Part shown: piece by piece, positions 1 through 13,250 of the stretch | How positions within the stretch are numbered: the stretch's first letter is position 1 | How the letters are laid out: every line of letters begins with the position of its first letter | The notes under the pieces: model-generated | Seen by the model: only the letters and a program-made list of their open reading frames with translations | Databases searched by the model: none | Told to the model about the DNA's origin: nothing | Position numbers and translations under genes: made by a program | From: Arabidopsis thaliana | Taxonomy: Eukaryota > Streptophyta > Magnoliopsida > Brassicales > Brassicaceae | Assembly: GCF_000001735.4 (NCBI RefSeq) | Contig: NC_003071.7 | Span: forward strand, 1,251,001-1,315,000 | Reading direction: 5' to 3' | DNA length: 64,000 nucleotides

Positions 1-566
1 ACAACAGGAATTAAATTTGTCAACAAAAACTTTAAGACTTATTAAGATAATTATATACTTTAAACAATATACTTCCCAGTTAAACTAAAACAATGTACTT
101 CCCAGTTAAACTAAAATTGAGTAATAATAAATATGCATGATAATTACTAAAATTGAAGTTAGCATTACTAAAATTGAGTAATAATAAATGATAAATAAGC
201 ATTAAACAAAAACTAAAATTGAGTAATAATAAATAGTAATAGTTAAACTAAAACATTTCCACAGCTTCGTCCACTTTTCCATGAAACTAAAGACAATTAT
301 CTGTTATTTGTTTTTAAGTATATTTATTACTATTACTCAATTTTAGGATAAAACTAGATTTTAAAAATAAATGTTAAAATAAAAGGTTGAAAGGAATGGG
401 AAAAAGGTGGTCCACACTCCAGACAGTAATGGTATTAAGTTTTGAGAATGTGGCAACAAAAGAGGGAGAAAAGGTAGGGAGGGCCTAATGGCAAAAACAT
501 AAAAATGAAAGAGACAAAGCAATCAATATTCAAAAAAAAAAAACACCTGATGCATAGTACTCCTTA
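1..566. repeat. AT-rich flank with short interspersed repeats
   Basis: No gene is visible. A short unit, aaattgagtaataataaat, occurs three times between about 110 and 235. A second unit, tacttcccagttaaactaaaa, occurs twice between 70 and 115. An inverted version of the first (ttactattactcaatttta) lies near 325-345. This looks like a local duplication cluster or the remains of a small inverted-repeat element. Confidence 0.5.
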
Positions 567-2002
567 ATGAGTATATCATTATCCCTTTAACGAAACCTCT
601 CAGACACCATTATCGAGGTCGCATCGAAATTTAACTTCTCCGGCGCCGGTAGAGCCTTTGCTCGCCGGCGTCGGGACTCCTCTCTTCCTTTACGCTATCG
701 TTTCAAAAAAACTGTTGTTGGGCTCTATTTTTCTCCTGTTCTCCGTAAACTCTCCCACATATCCAAAGTTATCTCGGGTTTTTCGGTCGAGATCTTGCTC
801 ACGTTTTCCTTAAGATCCGTTACCCCGAAAACCTTCGCGATTCTCGTCGTTCGTCCTACTTGTCGTCTCCCCTCGAAGTCAAAACCAGCACCTCCTGACT
901 CCTCGCCGTGGGATTCAAATCCCACCACTAAGTTCTTTGCTTGGATGTTGCGGGACCAGAGCTCTGCATTGACGCTGGAGTCGAAAAAGCAAAAGACGGC
1001 GGAAGAATCATTCACAGCAGCTCGATCATCATCTTTAGAAGCTCCAACCCTACTAGATCTTGCCACAGAATTTCAATCTATGTTGACCGGAATTGTTTCG
1101 CCGCCTCAGATTGGGAGGAAGACAAAGGTAAAGCTGCTTAACCTAATCATGCTGAATGTCTCTCAGTTTGGGCCAGGCCCAAGAGTGCTCTACATCCCCT
1201 GCAGCCCATTAGACATTCTGTCTCAGCCCAACAGGAAAGTCTTCGGCAGAAGCCCAACTTTCATAAGGCCCAGGTCTGTTCTTTTTTTCTTATTGGCAAG
1301 ACAACGTTTGACGATCTCTTACTCGGTAACAGAGGGTAATGGACGCCTTCTTAGTTTTGTAGTGAGAGAGTTAGGTTGGTCTTGTCTTTCCTTTTCATAA
1401 AACCTGGTGGTTACTTTAACTCGGTGGTTAGTTTAACTCGGTGGATAATCGTTCTTAATCATTCCGTCTCAAGCATAAGGGACGATGCATCTCAACTCTC
1501 TCGAACATTTCTGGAGAAACGGCCTTGGTATGTGCAACTTAACTCTTTCTCAAGCCCTTATACTTCAATGATGGATGGTAGTCTTTCGATTGGCCATGGA
1601 CACCAATCTAGCTTCGCATCTTTCATTTGGTTATGGCATTGTGATTATCTATGGCGTTTCCCACAAACCTTCTTCACCCTTTGGCCATTAATTCCATCGA
1701 AATCCTATTTAGAACTTTTCAAAAGCTCTTATGCGTCGACCGCACGAGCCTTCATTGACCACCAGCTGGTCCGGGAATCCTCGAAGCTCGTCTTCAACCA
1801 TGTTTACCTCTTGGTTTCAACAGATTCTCCAAGTCTTGCAAGCTTCTTAAAGCCGATCACAACTTTGGAAAACTCATGGAACCCTTATCTTTATGTTCCT
1901 TATAATGTTTTACTTTTAGTTTGTATGAATTCTCCTCCTTTGAAGTTTTAATGAATGAAAGTATTTTGCCCAAAAAAAAAAAAAAAAAATGAGTATATCA
2001 TT
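567..2002 (+). mobile_element. LINE-type retroposon with perfect target-site duplication
   Basis: A 1.4-kb insert is bounded by the same 14 bp, atgagtatatcatt, at 567-580 and 1989-2002. It ends in a poly-A run (1971-1989) preceded by a tail-like sequence near 1950-1968 that resembles Arabidopsis LINE 3' ends. The 5' part (600-1100) is GC-rich. Frames at 795-1400 and 1376-1951 give proline/serine-rich and hydrophobic sequence without a recognisable enzyme. The poly-A and target duplication are the marks of non-LTR retrotransposition. At 1.4 kb it is far shorter than a full LINE of about 6 kb and shows no reverse transcriptase, so it is probably an internally deleted or non-autonomous copy that needed enzyme in trans. 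Confidence 0.75.
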
Positions 2003-2602
2003 TTGTACAAATTCCAAAAACATATTGTTTTAAAGAAAAACTAATAGTCATATCTGAAAAAATACTTTAACAATAGTTTACGTATGAATGTATGATTGTT
2101 AAATATCTCATGTATAGTTTATATTTATATTTTTGTCTATATTAAAAAATATTCACATCAATAAATAAGAAACTATAATCTTCAATAATTCCTATGATAC
2201 TTTTCTTCAAAGCAATCATAAATCTATTTGATATAAAATTCACCAAATATAAAATAAATACATATAAAATAATAAGTCTATATTTAAAAAATTAAAAATT
2301 ATAAACACTAACCCGTCCAAACAAAAAACTCTTCGAACTTCAAAAAATAAAATGGGTTGACTCTTGCTCTTGTAATTATAAGTTGTTAATTAGGCTTTAT
2401 TATTAAATATTTAATTTTATTTTTAAATAAATCTTAAATAAAATAAAAGATTTTATCGGGCTGTAAAAAACAAGACGGAAAATTAAAAACTCAGAACTAT
2501 TAATTGTAAGAATTATTAATGAAATCTTTATTTGACAATGATATTACTTGTATCTATATTAATATTTTTGAAGTATATTTTAAGTAATTCAATCTGGTCG
2601 AT
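2003..2602. other. AT-rich spacer, nothing recognised
   Basis: About 80 percent A+T with no coding signal, repeat ends or structured RNA that I can see. Confidence 0.5.
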
Positions 2603-3474
2603 TTGTTTTTAATTGATTTAGGTATCTCCTCTACTTGCGCAGTTGCTGAAGCCCTCTCAATGCACCGTCGTCATTGTCATAGGTCTGTTTTGCTCAACCA
2701 GATTGAGGATGAATTAGAGTCCCTAAACTCACGTTCTACTCATTCCGGGAAGGACGTTTCTCTTTGGAAAAGAAACAATGGCACTTTCAAGAATGTTTTC
2801 ATCTCAAGTGAAACTTGGCATGAGATACGACAACCTAATCCAATATGTGAATGGTACAAAGGTGTATGGTTTCCCAAATCTACACCTAAGTACTCTTTCA
2901 TAACATGGATCGCAGTTCATAATCTCTTAGCGACTGGTGACAGAATGCTCAAATGGAATGCTGCCGTAAGTGGTAACTGTGTCTTGTGTGATGAGGATAT
3001 CGAAACAAGGGACCATCTCTTCTTCTCTTGTTCATATTCGCCTCAGGTTTGGTCCGCTCTCACCCGAAACTTGCTTGGACAACACTACACAACTCATTGG
3101 GAGTCTCTGATTTCCATTCTTATGGCTTTACCAACTCCAAAGCTCCATCTCTTTGTCTTGCGTTATGTGTTTCAGTTATCTATCCATAGTGTATGGCGGG
3201 AACGAAATGGGAGGAAACATGGGGAACCACTAACTCCACCCAACATGCTAGCAAAAATGGTCGATAAAAATGTCTGAAACCGGCTTAGTACCTTGCTGGA
3301 CTCCCCTGCATACGAAGGCGGGCTACGATATTGGTTCCATACTCATCCGCACTAACTATTTTTCAGTTGTTCGTCTTTAATTTTTATTCTCAAACCTTCA
3401 GCTTGATGTTGCATTTATTGTAAAACTGTCTTTTTTGGTGAATAAATTTAACATTCATACCAAAAAAAAAAAAA
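2603..3474 (+). mobile_element. 5'-truncated LINE, zinc-binding C-terminal end of reverse transcriptase ORF
   Basis: One open frame (2603-3277, 224 aa) matches the C-terminal part of plant LINE ORF2. The first 45 residues (LIDLGIS, AVAEAL, then LLNQIEDELESL) resemble the end of the reverse transcriptase region. Residues about 80-160 form the zf-RVT domain: WIAVHNLLATGDRM, then CVLCDEDIETRDHLFFSC with the paired cysteines and the H/C pair. A 3' untranslated stretch and a poly-A run (3461-3474) follow. No catalytic reverse transcriptase motif is present, so this is a dead 3' end. I found no convincing target duplication. Confidence 0.85.
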
Positions 3475-3539
3475 ACATGTTCACATGTATAGTGGTTTGA
3501 GTGATATAAGTATCAAAAGAAAATCACTAAGGGAGAGAG

Positions 3540-4230
3540 GCTAAACTTAGGAAGTAAGGAAGAAGAAAAGATGCGGTAGTGAATGGAAGTAGAGTTTGGG
3601 GGTCAATATAGGGTTCTGGGAGCATCGGGTTGTCACCATTCTTGGAAATTGCAATAAGTGTGAGGAGCAAAGAATACTCACGAGGATCAAACAAAGTGGA
3701 CGTAATTAATCTTGATCAAGTCAATGGAGAACATCTTGTCAATTTTCAATAATGCTTAGCCACTTTTGTGGTTAGTGAACCGCTAAACGTGTTGCATACC
3801 ATCTCCATTTGTCTCCGAAATCCACACGACCGGGGTCATCGTTAGGCTACCTATTTGCATATAAGTTGATGCTGCCTCAATAATCGGATTGGGAACTACT
3901 GGAAACATCTTCGTGTGAAGATCAAAAGCAACCAACTTAGTCTTCTCTGGCCTGAACCAATAAAGCCATCCGTTTGCAAAAGTTGGTACTTGAACGTTTT
4001 GTGTCCATTGAAAAGGAGGAGGAAGCGGAGTCACCTGCCTCCATCGCTTGACACGAAAATCGAAATCCTCCCGCGATGAGGTGTAGTTGTCGTTATTCTT
4101 ATGTAACTAGACTAGTCTTTTCCAAATCCTGGGAGAGAGAACTCTACGTTGTCCTAGGATCTAAATAATGCTTCTTCTCCATCGATTATAGGATTGTCTC
4201 TGTGTCTCCTTATAAACGAACACATGATAT
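3540..4230 (-). pseudogene. F-box protein gene fragment (F-box associated domain)
   Basis: Read on the minus strand, 4100-3783 encodes SREDFDFRVKRWRQVTPLPP, then NGWLYWFRPEKTKLVAFDLH. This is the kelch-like strand pattern of the F-box associated (FBA) domain of the large Arabidopsis F-box family. The reading continues out of frame after a break near 3780 as KMFSIDLIKINY and DPREYSLLLTLIAISKNGD, down to about 3560. Upstream pieces near 4100-4200 (NVEFSLPGFGKD) are separated by a stop. The N-terminal F-box itself is missing. The interrupted frame and absent F-box make it a pseudogene of a substrate-adaptor gene for SCF ubiquitin ligases. Confidence 0.75.
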
Positions 4231-4388
4231 GTCTAACCTTCTTGAAATAAAAGAAATGTAGTTTTGGTTTAGAAAAAAAATGTCGTGGATCCCAAAGACT
4301 ACATACTCAAATCAGACAAAGACCTATTATATACACATATTAAAGACCTAGAAAAAAAAAATATATTGATTACTGCTGCCTCAGTTGG

Positions 4389-5520
4389 TCAAACTTCTCT
4401 GATATCAACAAAAGGTTTTCCTCTATAGCTTTGTAGTTTATGAATGAATCTTATCAGTTGAGTCAACCAAATATAACACCTGTTATTCAAACATATAAAT
4501 ATCAGATATAAAGCACAAATCCACAATCTTTTTATGAAGATGAAATGGATATTAAGGGTAAACCTTAGTAGTTTGTGGCACTTTCTCCAAGAAATAAGAG
4601 TAGTCACTTTTGAGAAGGTAGTAAATACTCGTTTGGCTCTCTCCCATATGATCGATGTATTCATCCAAGCTTGTCAATTCTTCACTCTTTGAAAAAAAGA
4701 ATCTGAGCAGTGGCATTATGAGTCTATGGTTATCGATATCTTCTTCAATGCAACCCCATTTTAGGAATCTGCCATAATTGTAGTAAAAATTCTTGTAACC
4801 CTGGCCATCAATCCCCACAGAAATGTCAGACTTTATCAGCTTCAATCCCCACATAAATGTCAAGAATTTATCAGCTTAAGAAAACAAAAACTAGTAAAGG
4901 TAAATGATCTACGGACCTCTTTGTCTTCACTTTGAGAGATCTCTTGGATCAAGTCAAAAGTTTTTCTTTGAGCCTCTTTACGATTCTGCAGATTTTTGAG
5001 CTTTCATGTAGAGTTTCACAGGAATCACCAAAAGGAACATCAGTCCACCACAACCCTCATAAAGCTAAAGTACCTTGGACCTGCAAAAGATTGCGAGACA
5101 AGTTAAAACAAGAATGGAAATATATATACTTTAAAAGAGACTGTACAATACAAAAACATGAACTCACCATCTCAAAATCAGAGGCAAACACACGTTTAAC
5201 AAAGAATTGAATGTTGCTTTTGACATTGAAACATCCATCGCAGGGATGAACAAGATTGTCCTGAACTCAATCTCACCCTTCTTAGCCTTCAAGAAATCAC
5301 AAATATAATGGTTCCACTCAAAAGAACCTAAGTATTGTAACTAAAAGGTACAAAGCAAGCACCTCATTTTAAAAGTTTTTGTAAGCCATGATATCGACAA
5401 AGTGGAAAGATTTTTTTTATAAAATTTATTGTATTCGCCATCTTCATAAGTCTTGAATATCTTAAACGCCTGATCGTACTTGTCTTTCTCATTGGATGAC
5501 ATTACTCTTTCATATGTACT
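4389..5520 (-). pseudogene. Decayed HSP90.5-like fragment (equivalents of exons 10-15)
   Basis: The minus strand carries pieces of an organellar HSP90 in the correct order. From about 5470 down: GEYNKFYKK; then GEIEFRTILFIPAMD and FFVKRVFASDFEM (5270-5150); PRYFSFMRVVVD (about 5080-5040); KTFDLIQEISQSEDKE (about 4965-4918); GRFLKWGCIEE and LTSLDEYIDHMGES (4780-4620); and VLYLVDSTDK (about 4480-4450). Each aligns with the live HSP90.5 gene at 30983-34909. Four introns sit at matching positions, while the one between exons 12 and 13 is absent. Frameshifts and stops interrupt it, and the ATPase and C-terminal domains are missing. A 35-bp direct repeat at 4806-4877 has duplicated an exon edge. 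A DNA-level partial duplication is more likely than a retrocopy. Confidence 0.85.
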
Positions 5521-5850
5521 TTTCTTTATTGAATAGATGGTGACTTTTCATCTATATGAGATGGCGTCGGATTGAATAGATGGGACGCTTAAGTTGTATG
5601 AAGACTTGAGAAGCATGTGTTTCAAAGAGACTTTGAAATTTTTATACTTTACTATTATCCTCTAGGTTCCAAGCCTATAAAGTAAAATAGCAAGAAGAAA
5701 AAGATTGTCGGCTACCTGAAATATTGCAGAATACATGGCCATACGCGCCAAGTAAACTAAAAGACTTTCAACTACCAAACATATATGGACTGCATGACCA
5801 CATATATGAATTATATGGTGTCATGTCGTCAACATCATAAACATATAATC
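5521..5850. other. Spacer, nothing recognised
   Basis: No coding or repeat signal seen between the HSP90 fragment and the foldback element. Confidence 0.4.
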
Positions 5851-6627
5851 TCAGGTTAACTGGTTGACTAACTCCGCCATTGACCAATAAAATATTTAAA
5901 ACTAATTTTTAATATTAAAAATATTAATTTTATTTGATATTGTATAACAAAAAAACACATTTAATATCCAATATAAATATATTTTGTATATTTATTTAGT
6001 GCATTAATTCTTATAATAGTTAGTTATTTTTTCAATTTCAAAACTAAATTAAGAGAATAAACATTTTTTAAGATATGAACTATTCATGTATTAATAGTTA
6101 GTTTTTTAAGAAGTTCTTTGTTTTATTTGCTAAATATTTTTAAGCAATAGTAACTTTTTTCTTATAGTATCAATTCAAAAATTTTAACTTTAAATTTGAT
6201 TAAATATTTATTAAAATTTTATTTTTGAATTTCAAAATTTATGGTGCAAAATTTAGACGAAAAAGTTATATACTCAATTATTTTTCATATTACTTTCTTA
6301 TGTAACTCATATAATCATGTGTTTTGGGTTTTGGGTTTAATTGTAATGATTTATTTTCTAATGAAAAAAAGTTCCTATACTTAATTGTTTCTAATAAGAT
6401 TGTTTTGGTTTTAATTTAAATTTTTATATCTTAAAAATTTTAAATCATTTTTTAACATTCTTAGTTTAGTTTTGAAATTGAAAAAGCTAACTATTATAAG
6501 AATCAATGTATTGAATATATATGCAATATATATTTATAGTAGGTAGATTTTTTTTTTTTTTGATTATACAAAACCAAATAAAACTATAGTATTTTTTAAT
6601 ATTAAACCAATTGACCGGTGAACCTGA
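5851..6627. mobile_element. Foldback-type DNA element with long inverted repeats
   Basis: The two halves read as inverted copies. The outer end tcaggttaactggttga (5851) pairs with the complement of the right end near 6607-6627 (tcaggttcaccggtcaatt). The inner block at 6010-6055 (attcttataatagttag, then tttcaatttcaaaactaaa) pairs with 6462-6506. The element is about 780 bp, extremely AT-rich, and encodes nothing. Long terminal inverted repeats around a short middle are typical of Mutator-like or foldback MITEs. I could not confirm a target duplication. Confidence 0.65.
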
Positions 6628-6955
6628 CTTTTATTACGTTCATAGCCGTCATCTTTAATAGGGGTGGGAATTTTAACCAAACCGAACTGATAACTCAATG
6701 TATTTATTTAATTAATTAATAATATTACATATTATTAAATATGTAATTGCTTGCACTTTTAATTTTTTCATGGTTTATTTGAATTATTAAACTTAAATTT
6801 ACAACTTAAACTTGTTGCTTAAGCAAACGATAATGAACGAAATAATTTTTTTTGGTTACATTGATTAGTCTTTTAAAACCAAATTAAAACCAAACCAAAC
6901 CAAACCAAACCAAACCGAATATAGATTGACCCAAACTCAAACCAAACCATACTAA

Positions 6956-8001
6956 GAGTGCCTCTAATGTAGGGTTGTAATGCAATTTTTCAGAGGTTCT
7001 CTTGATATTTTGGATCAAAAATAAATCAAAATAGAATTAAAATGATAGAGGCGTTGGAGATAGGCGACACGTATCTAAATTGTATTGGTTGTGCATGGAT
7101 AATTTTTTTTGTCTCTTAAAAGGTTTTGAAAATATATGATTATTAGTGACATAATATTTAGTCTGTGATCGACTATATTGACATAAAAACGACATAATTG
7201 TCATCCTTTTCACTATGTTTTGTATTTATAATTATTGAATGCTTTAAATATTTGGAGCAGTCACCTAGCAAAGTTATTGAATGGGTTCGTTCAGTGGTAC
7301 ATAAATGATAAAAATTCTCAAAGGAGAATCATCTTTATTTGCATCATATCAAGAAGTAATTTGTAAAGATGTCGAGCGTGCATTTGGAGTATTGCAAGTT
7401 TGGTTTCACATTATTAGAAACCTAACTCTTATTTGGGATAAAGAAAAAAATAGGAAATATTATGTGAGCATGTATCATGCTGCACAATGTAATTGTTGAA
7501 GACAAACGAGATAGATACACTCTGTTTGATGTTGAGAAATTCAAGTTGAAGCAAACCAAACTTCAAAAGTCGATTTATCGTATTCTACATGTATGCCTAC
7601 AAATCTCAGAGATTTTATGAGCATTCAAAATCAAGTTTGTGATTGAGAGATACATCTACAATTGAAAGGTGATTTGGTGAAATCTATATGAAAAGAAATG
7701 CATAACAATCAACAGAATAACTGATCGTTTTTGTTTTTTTTTGTTTTACATCTATTTTAAAACATTTCAAAATAATATATTTTTAATATTTTATGCTTTA
7801 ATAATTATTAAGTTTTATAAAATAAAATAATTTTATATTAAATTTTTTTCTTCAGAGAACTACTCTAAGAGATCCTACCATTTAAGTATGAAAAATAAAA
7901 AACAAAAAAAAAACACAAAGCTCTTTGGTTAATTTTTCTGAAATTTAATTATAGAAAAATGGAGAGAACCCTTAGAGAGGCTCTCTTCTTTGGAGGTGCT
8001 C
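6956..8001 (+). mobile_element. PIF/Harbinger element nested in the hAT MITE
   Basis: The termini are gagtgcctctaatg (6956) and the complement of tttggaggtgctc (ending 8001), giving inverted ends of the GAGTGCCTC/GAGCACCTC type. Both flanks carry taa (6953-6955 and 8002-8004), the 3-bp target duplication of PIF/Harbinger elements. The 1046-bp insert carries a transposase remnant. Because it interrupts the hAT element, it is the younger of the two. Confidence 0.8.
7305..7720 (+). pseudogene. Harbinger transposase C-terminal remnant
   Basis: The frame from 7305 reads FASYQEVICKDVERAFGVLQ then FHIIRNL, matching the final DDE-region motif of plant Harbinger transposases (ALP1-like; the usual form is KDVERAFGVLQARF). 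After a frameshift at about 7497 the family tail continues: VEDKRDRYTLFDVEKF, then MPTNLRDFMS and QLKGDLVKSIW up to about 7710. The N-terminal catalytic aspartates are absent, so it cannot be active. Confidence 0.8.
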
Positions 8002-8823
8002 TAATTTCGGTTGAGTTTAGTTAAAGTTTTACAAACCCAAATAAACAGAACCGAACCGAAATAAAAGAAATGCCAACCCCTATTCTGTAATGAAATTACA
8101 TTCTACAATTTATTGACCTCTCAACTACATTTACTAATCTTATCATTTAATGCATGCTATAAATAAATAGCTTTATCTTGTGGTACGTCTTTCTTTTTAT
8201 GCATCTCCTTCAAAGGTTCATTTTCTTTCATTCTGAGTTTGTTCCATCGGTACTTCCTTATACTTTCTCGTTTCATTTTCGAGATTTTTTTGTTTTTAGT
8301 GTCCTTACAAGTAACATCATACTTTGATTACTAATAGTTTCATGATTCATCATTGTTGTTCATCATCTAATGCTCTCATTTCCTCACGCAGCTCCAACTT
8401 TCAAACACAAGTGCTTTTGTCTTAAGACCTTTTCTCTTCGGGTTCGTGAGTTAAGGTAACAACATTACTGATGATTTTGGTACAATTAATAAATTTCCCT
8501 AAGATTTTTTTAGGATATTATAAGCTTAATTTTTAATTTGTATAGCTGATGAACAATAAATCACATTTATTGTAGCCCCATGAAGCATGTCTCAATTGAC
8601 TTTTCTTGCTGCGTTTATACCATTAGATAATAGATAGCGATAAGAAAATTAAATGGCCAAGAAGCATTGAATAACTACCACGTTTTAAAATGGTATGTAC
8701 ATTAGGTAGGCACGCAAACTAATGTTACTACACAATAGTCCATTTTTATTTGTTTAGATATGTAAAAATCGTGTCCCAAATTTCTTCTATTATTTTGTCG
8801 TATAGAAGAAAGAAACCTTTCAC

Positions 8824-9140
8824 GGGATATGATTGGTTGGACTTTAAAATTTTTTTAAAGTCATTAAAAAAACTATAACCTCAAAATTGAAACAATTATG
8901 ATATAGCTTTTCTATTTTTTCTCACAGCCTAAATAATATTTTTTTAATTATTTTGGCTGTAAGTACAAGTTATTCTAAAGCACAAGTTTATGGTTCTTTT
9001 TTTCTTTTCATTTTATTTTTATTTTTGTAAAAACATTACTATAATTTTCATATATATATATATATATATTAAATTTAGTTTTATGGATATAAATAGTAGA
9101 TAAATATCTACTTTATGACATATATATATATAACTCACAT

Positions 9141-9179
<39 letters not shown>

Positions 9180-9425
9180 TTAAATTGATATTTGTGAATA
9201 ATATTATATAACACATAAATACATTTTACAAATAATATTTTTTTTGTTTAAAAATACATACAACCAAAATCTTATTTCTACAACCAATTTCTTTAAGTAA
9301 TAATATTATATTAATAAAATCTACAATCTAATTTCTAAATCAATAAAACCTACAGCTACAACCATCACACCTACAACAAAAAATATACAAAAATAAATTT
9401 ACAGTTACAGACGAACCAATCACCC
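8824..9425. mobile_element. Possible MITE in the leader intron
   Basis: The leader intron of this GDSL gene is about 950 bp longer than in its paralogue. Within it, gggatatgattggttgg (8824) pairs loosely with the complement of the sequence ending near 9425 (gggtgattggttcgtctg). This suggests a Tourist-like insert. No target duplication was found, so the call is weak. It contains the TA microsatellites at 9045-9176. Confidence 0.3.
9045..9176. repeat. TA-dinucleotide microsatellites
   Basis: Three runs of alternating TA lie at about 9049-9069, 9119-9132 and 9151-9176. They are unstable low-complexity DNA inside the leader intron. Confidence 0.9.
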
Positions 9426-9804
9426 ACATAGCTTCCATTTTTAAGGTATATAGTCGTCTAGATTACTATCACAACAATTTAAAAAATCTAGCTTTTTTTG
9501 TTTTTGATGTAAAGAAATCTTTATTATATATTATAGACTAAAAACGCTTTTTTAACACATGTACGAATCCAATTTCTTATTTTTGGAAACTAGTGTTAAC
9601 TATTTATCTCTTCAAAACAGCTAGAATTTTTGGTTTTATGTTTTAGTGATGCAGAATTACAACGCAATGTTAGGTATATATTAATTACTAAAACAATGTC
9701 TTGATGCATAAAACGTTGGAAATGTTATTTTTAGGCACATATAGGTTTGTTAAAATTAGTTAGCTGTTTTTTGTTGTACTATTAATTTTTTTTAGTATGT
9801 GTAA

Positions 9805-11408
<1,604 letters not shown>

Positions 11409-12000
11409 CTTTTGTCGGCAACAATCTTTTTTGTTTGTTTTAAACACCAATTTGGTTGTTGTTTGTTGCTTTCAACTTTTCAATATCATCAGAACTTTTA
11501 AGATTACCACTTTGGCATACTTGGGGATTAAGCACTCTATTTTTTTTTTGTTTATTGTGTTGTATTCCTTTCTTTTTTAAAACTAAACAACTACACCGAA
11601 ACTCGTCTTGGTCTCGTGGATCCAAGCGCGTCCTCTCTTAAACAACATTTGCTTGGTTATTGTGTTGTATTTCAGTACTTCATTATGTCCCTTTCAATCA
11701 AAAAAGAAATTCATAATTATAAATTCAAAGCTAAATTAAATGGAAATAATGATAAAAACTTTAAATGGACCAATTCCAACCTTGGAGTCTATCGCCTCTC
11801 GGTTTCACGTAATTAATAAACAAAATTATAATGTTGATGATTCGTTTACATATATATCAGATTATAGGTCTTTAATCGACTTTAAAATAAAGATAAGTGA
11901 GCTTGCAAAAGTGACCAAAAAATGACAACTAAAGATACGTGAAAGATTTGTCTAAACAGATTATTGCTCTATGATCATGTAAATTACCAAAAAAAGAAAG
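11409..12000. other. 3' flank of the GDSL gene
   Basis: Contains the probable 3' untranslated region and T-rich sequence. No further gene is recognised; the short open frames here show no family motif. Confidence 0.5.
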
Positions 12001-12003
12001 TAA

Positions 12004-12504
12004 AGAGGTGTTATTCGTTTATGATTTTAAAAGAGTTTTAGTGATTTAAATTGTCATGTAAAATCTGTTGTTATTCAATCAAGATTTTTTAAAAGTATGT
12101 TAAAGTTTTGTGTTATTCATTTAAGATTTGTAAAAAATAATCTAAAATCTTCATAAATTTTGGGTTATTAGATACATACTCTTATAAAGTCATTAAAAGT
12201 TTTGTGTTATTCAATTAAAACAAAAGAATCTTTGATTGTTAATGATTGTTAATAATTTAAATTATTGTGTTATTGATTCATGACTTCTTACATTTTGTTT
12301 TTACAAAATAATGTCATGGAAAGTCATGAAAAATATTATCAAAATAAAGAGATTGTTTGAGAAACTTTACAAGATTATGAAAAACTAATCAACAAGATTA
12401 TAAGAAATTCTCTAACAATCGTTTAAAATCTTTCATTTCTTTACTTTCAAGAATTTAATTGAAGTGATCAAAATTCCTTATAAATTAAGAACCAATAAGA
12501 TACG
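12004..12504 (+). mobile_element. Tourist-like MITE, copy 1
   Basis: A 500-bp AT-rich element, nearly the same along its length as copy 2 at 60250-60714. Shared blocks include aaagttttgtgttattcaat and ctaaaatcttcataaatttt. It begins agaggtgttattcg after taa (12001-12003). Its right end resembles the ccaataacacccc terminus of copy 2 but is degraded. The ggtgttattggtt inverted ends and taa flank suggest a PIF/Harbinger (Tourist) MITE. Confidence 0.7.
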
Positions 12505-12839
12505 TCTGGACATTAGCCATTACTATTTTGTTTTAAAATTAGCCTAAAAAGGAAGTTCTCAAAAAATATTAAAATAAAATATGGCAGCTGTCCTGAATAA
12601 ACGAAGATCGTTTCCTTGAATATTGAAAATGTATATGATAAGTCAATGATCACGACAGCGATGATGATCACTGGCTGAGGCACGTTAAAGTTAGTGGGTG
12701 TATTTGACACCATTAAACTTTGTAAAAACGTTTTAATTACATTAAATTTTTAATATATATGTTTAATTATGAAGCTTTAACCTAATCTAATCTTTAGAAT
12801 CCAATTTATTTGTAAGTTTTTTTTAGTCGTGAATTTATT
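12505..12839. other. Spacer before the MULE, nothing recognised
   Basis: AT-rich with no supported gene or repeat. It ends in the 9-bp target copy aaataaaaa (12840-12848). Confidence 0.4.
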
Positions 12840-12848
12840 AAATAAAAA

Positions 12849-13250
12849 AGGTGAACGATCTGTGTCCGTCTAGAAAGTTTCATATAGCACTATAACTACA
12901 CAAGATTCGAACCTCTATCTCAGTTTTCACAAAATGGAAGTTAAAGTTCAATTTCTCCCTAAATCGAAAGTTCGAATCATAGATCTCTATAAATTCGTAT
13001 TTCACGGTTTATCTTTGGTTTACTGTATCAAACCCAATATCAAACCAAAATTAAATAAACTTAACCGAATTAAAATCGATTTAAGTTATCCCAACCCAAA
13101 ATAAATACCAAATGTAATTATTTAACATCAATAATAAAATCTAAATTCTAATGGATTTAGAAAGTTTTAAACAATTACTATAAAAAAAAGGCAAAAAAAA
13201 AAAAATGAATCTCCTTTCGTCTTCTTCTGTTCTTCCTCCTTCCCTTTTCA
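12849..13250 (+). repeat. Left terminal inverted repeat of the MULE
   Basis: Pairs with 20850-21212. Easily matched segments are gattcgaacctctatctcag, aaaatggaagttaaag, tttctccctaaatcgaaag and tttcacggtttatcttt. There is moderate divergence between the two copies, so the insertion is not very recent. Confidence 0.88.

Larger units (their letters stand above)
6659..8082. mobile_element. Non-autonomous hAT element (outer), split by a Harbinger insert
   Basis: The left end taggggtgggaatttt (6659) pairs with the complement of the right end (taggggttggcatttc, ending 8082), the usual hAT terminal sequence. Flanking 8-mers atctttaa (6651-6658) and ttctgtaa (8083-8090) match at 6 of 8 positions, consistent with an aged 8-bp target duplication. 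Without the nested insert the element is about 380 bp. It consists largely of aaaccaaaccgaac-type repeats near both ends, so it is a MITE without coding capacity. Confidence 0.7.

Noticed and set aside
795-1951. Open frames of 191-201 aa that could be taken for genes
   Set aside because: They lie wholly inside the retroposon bounded by the 14-bp target duplication and show no family motif.
4389-5520. Processed (retro) copy of an HSP90 mRNA
   Set aside because: Introns remain at four matching positions and there is no poly-A or target duplication.
9019-9216. Isoleucine/tyrosine-rich frame on the minus strand
   Set aside because: It is a translation of TA microsatellites.
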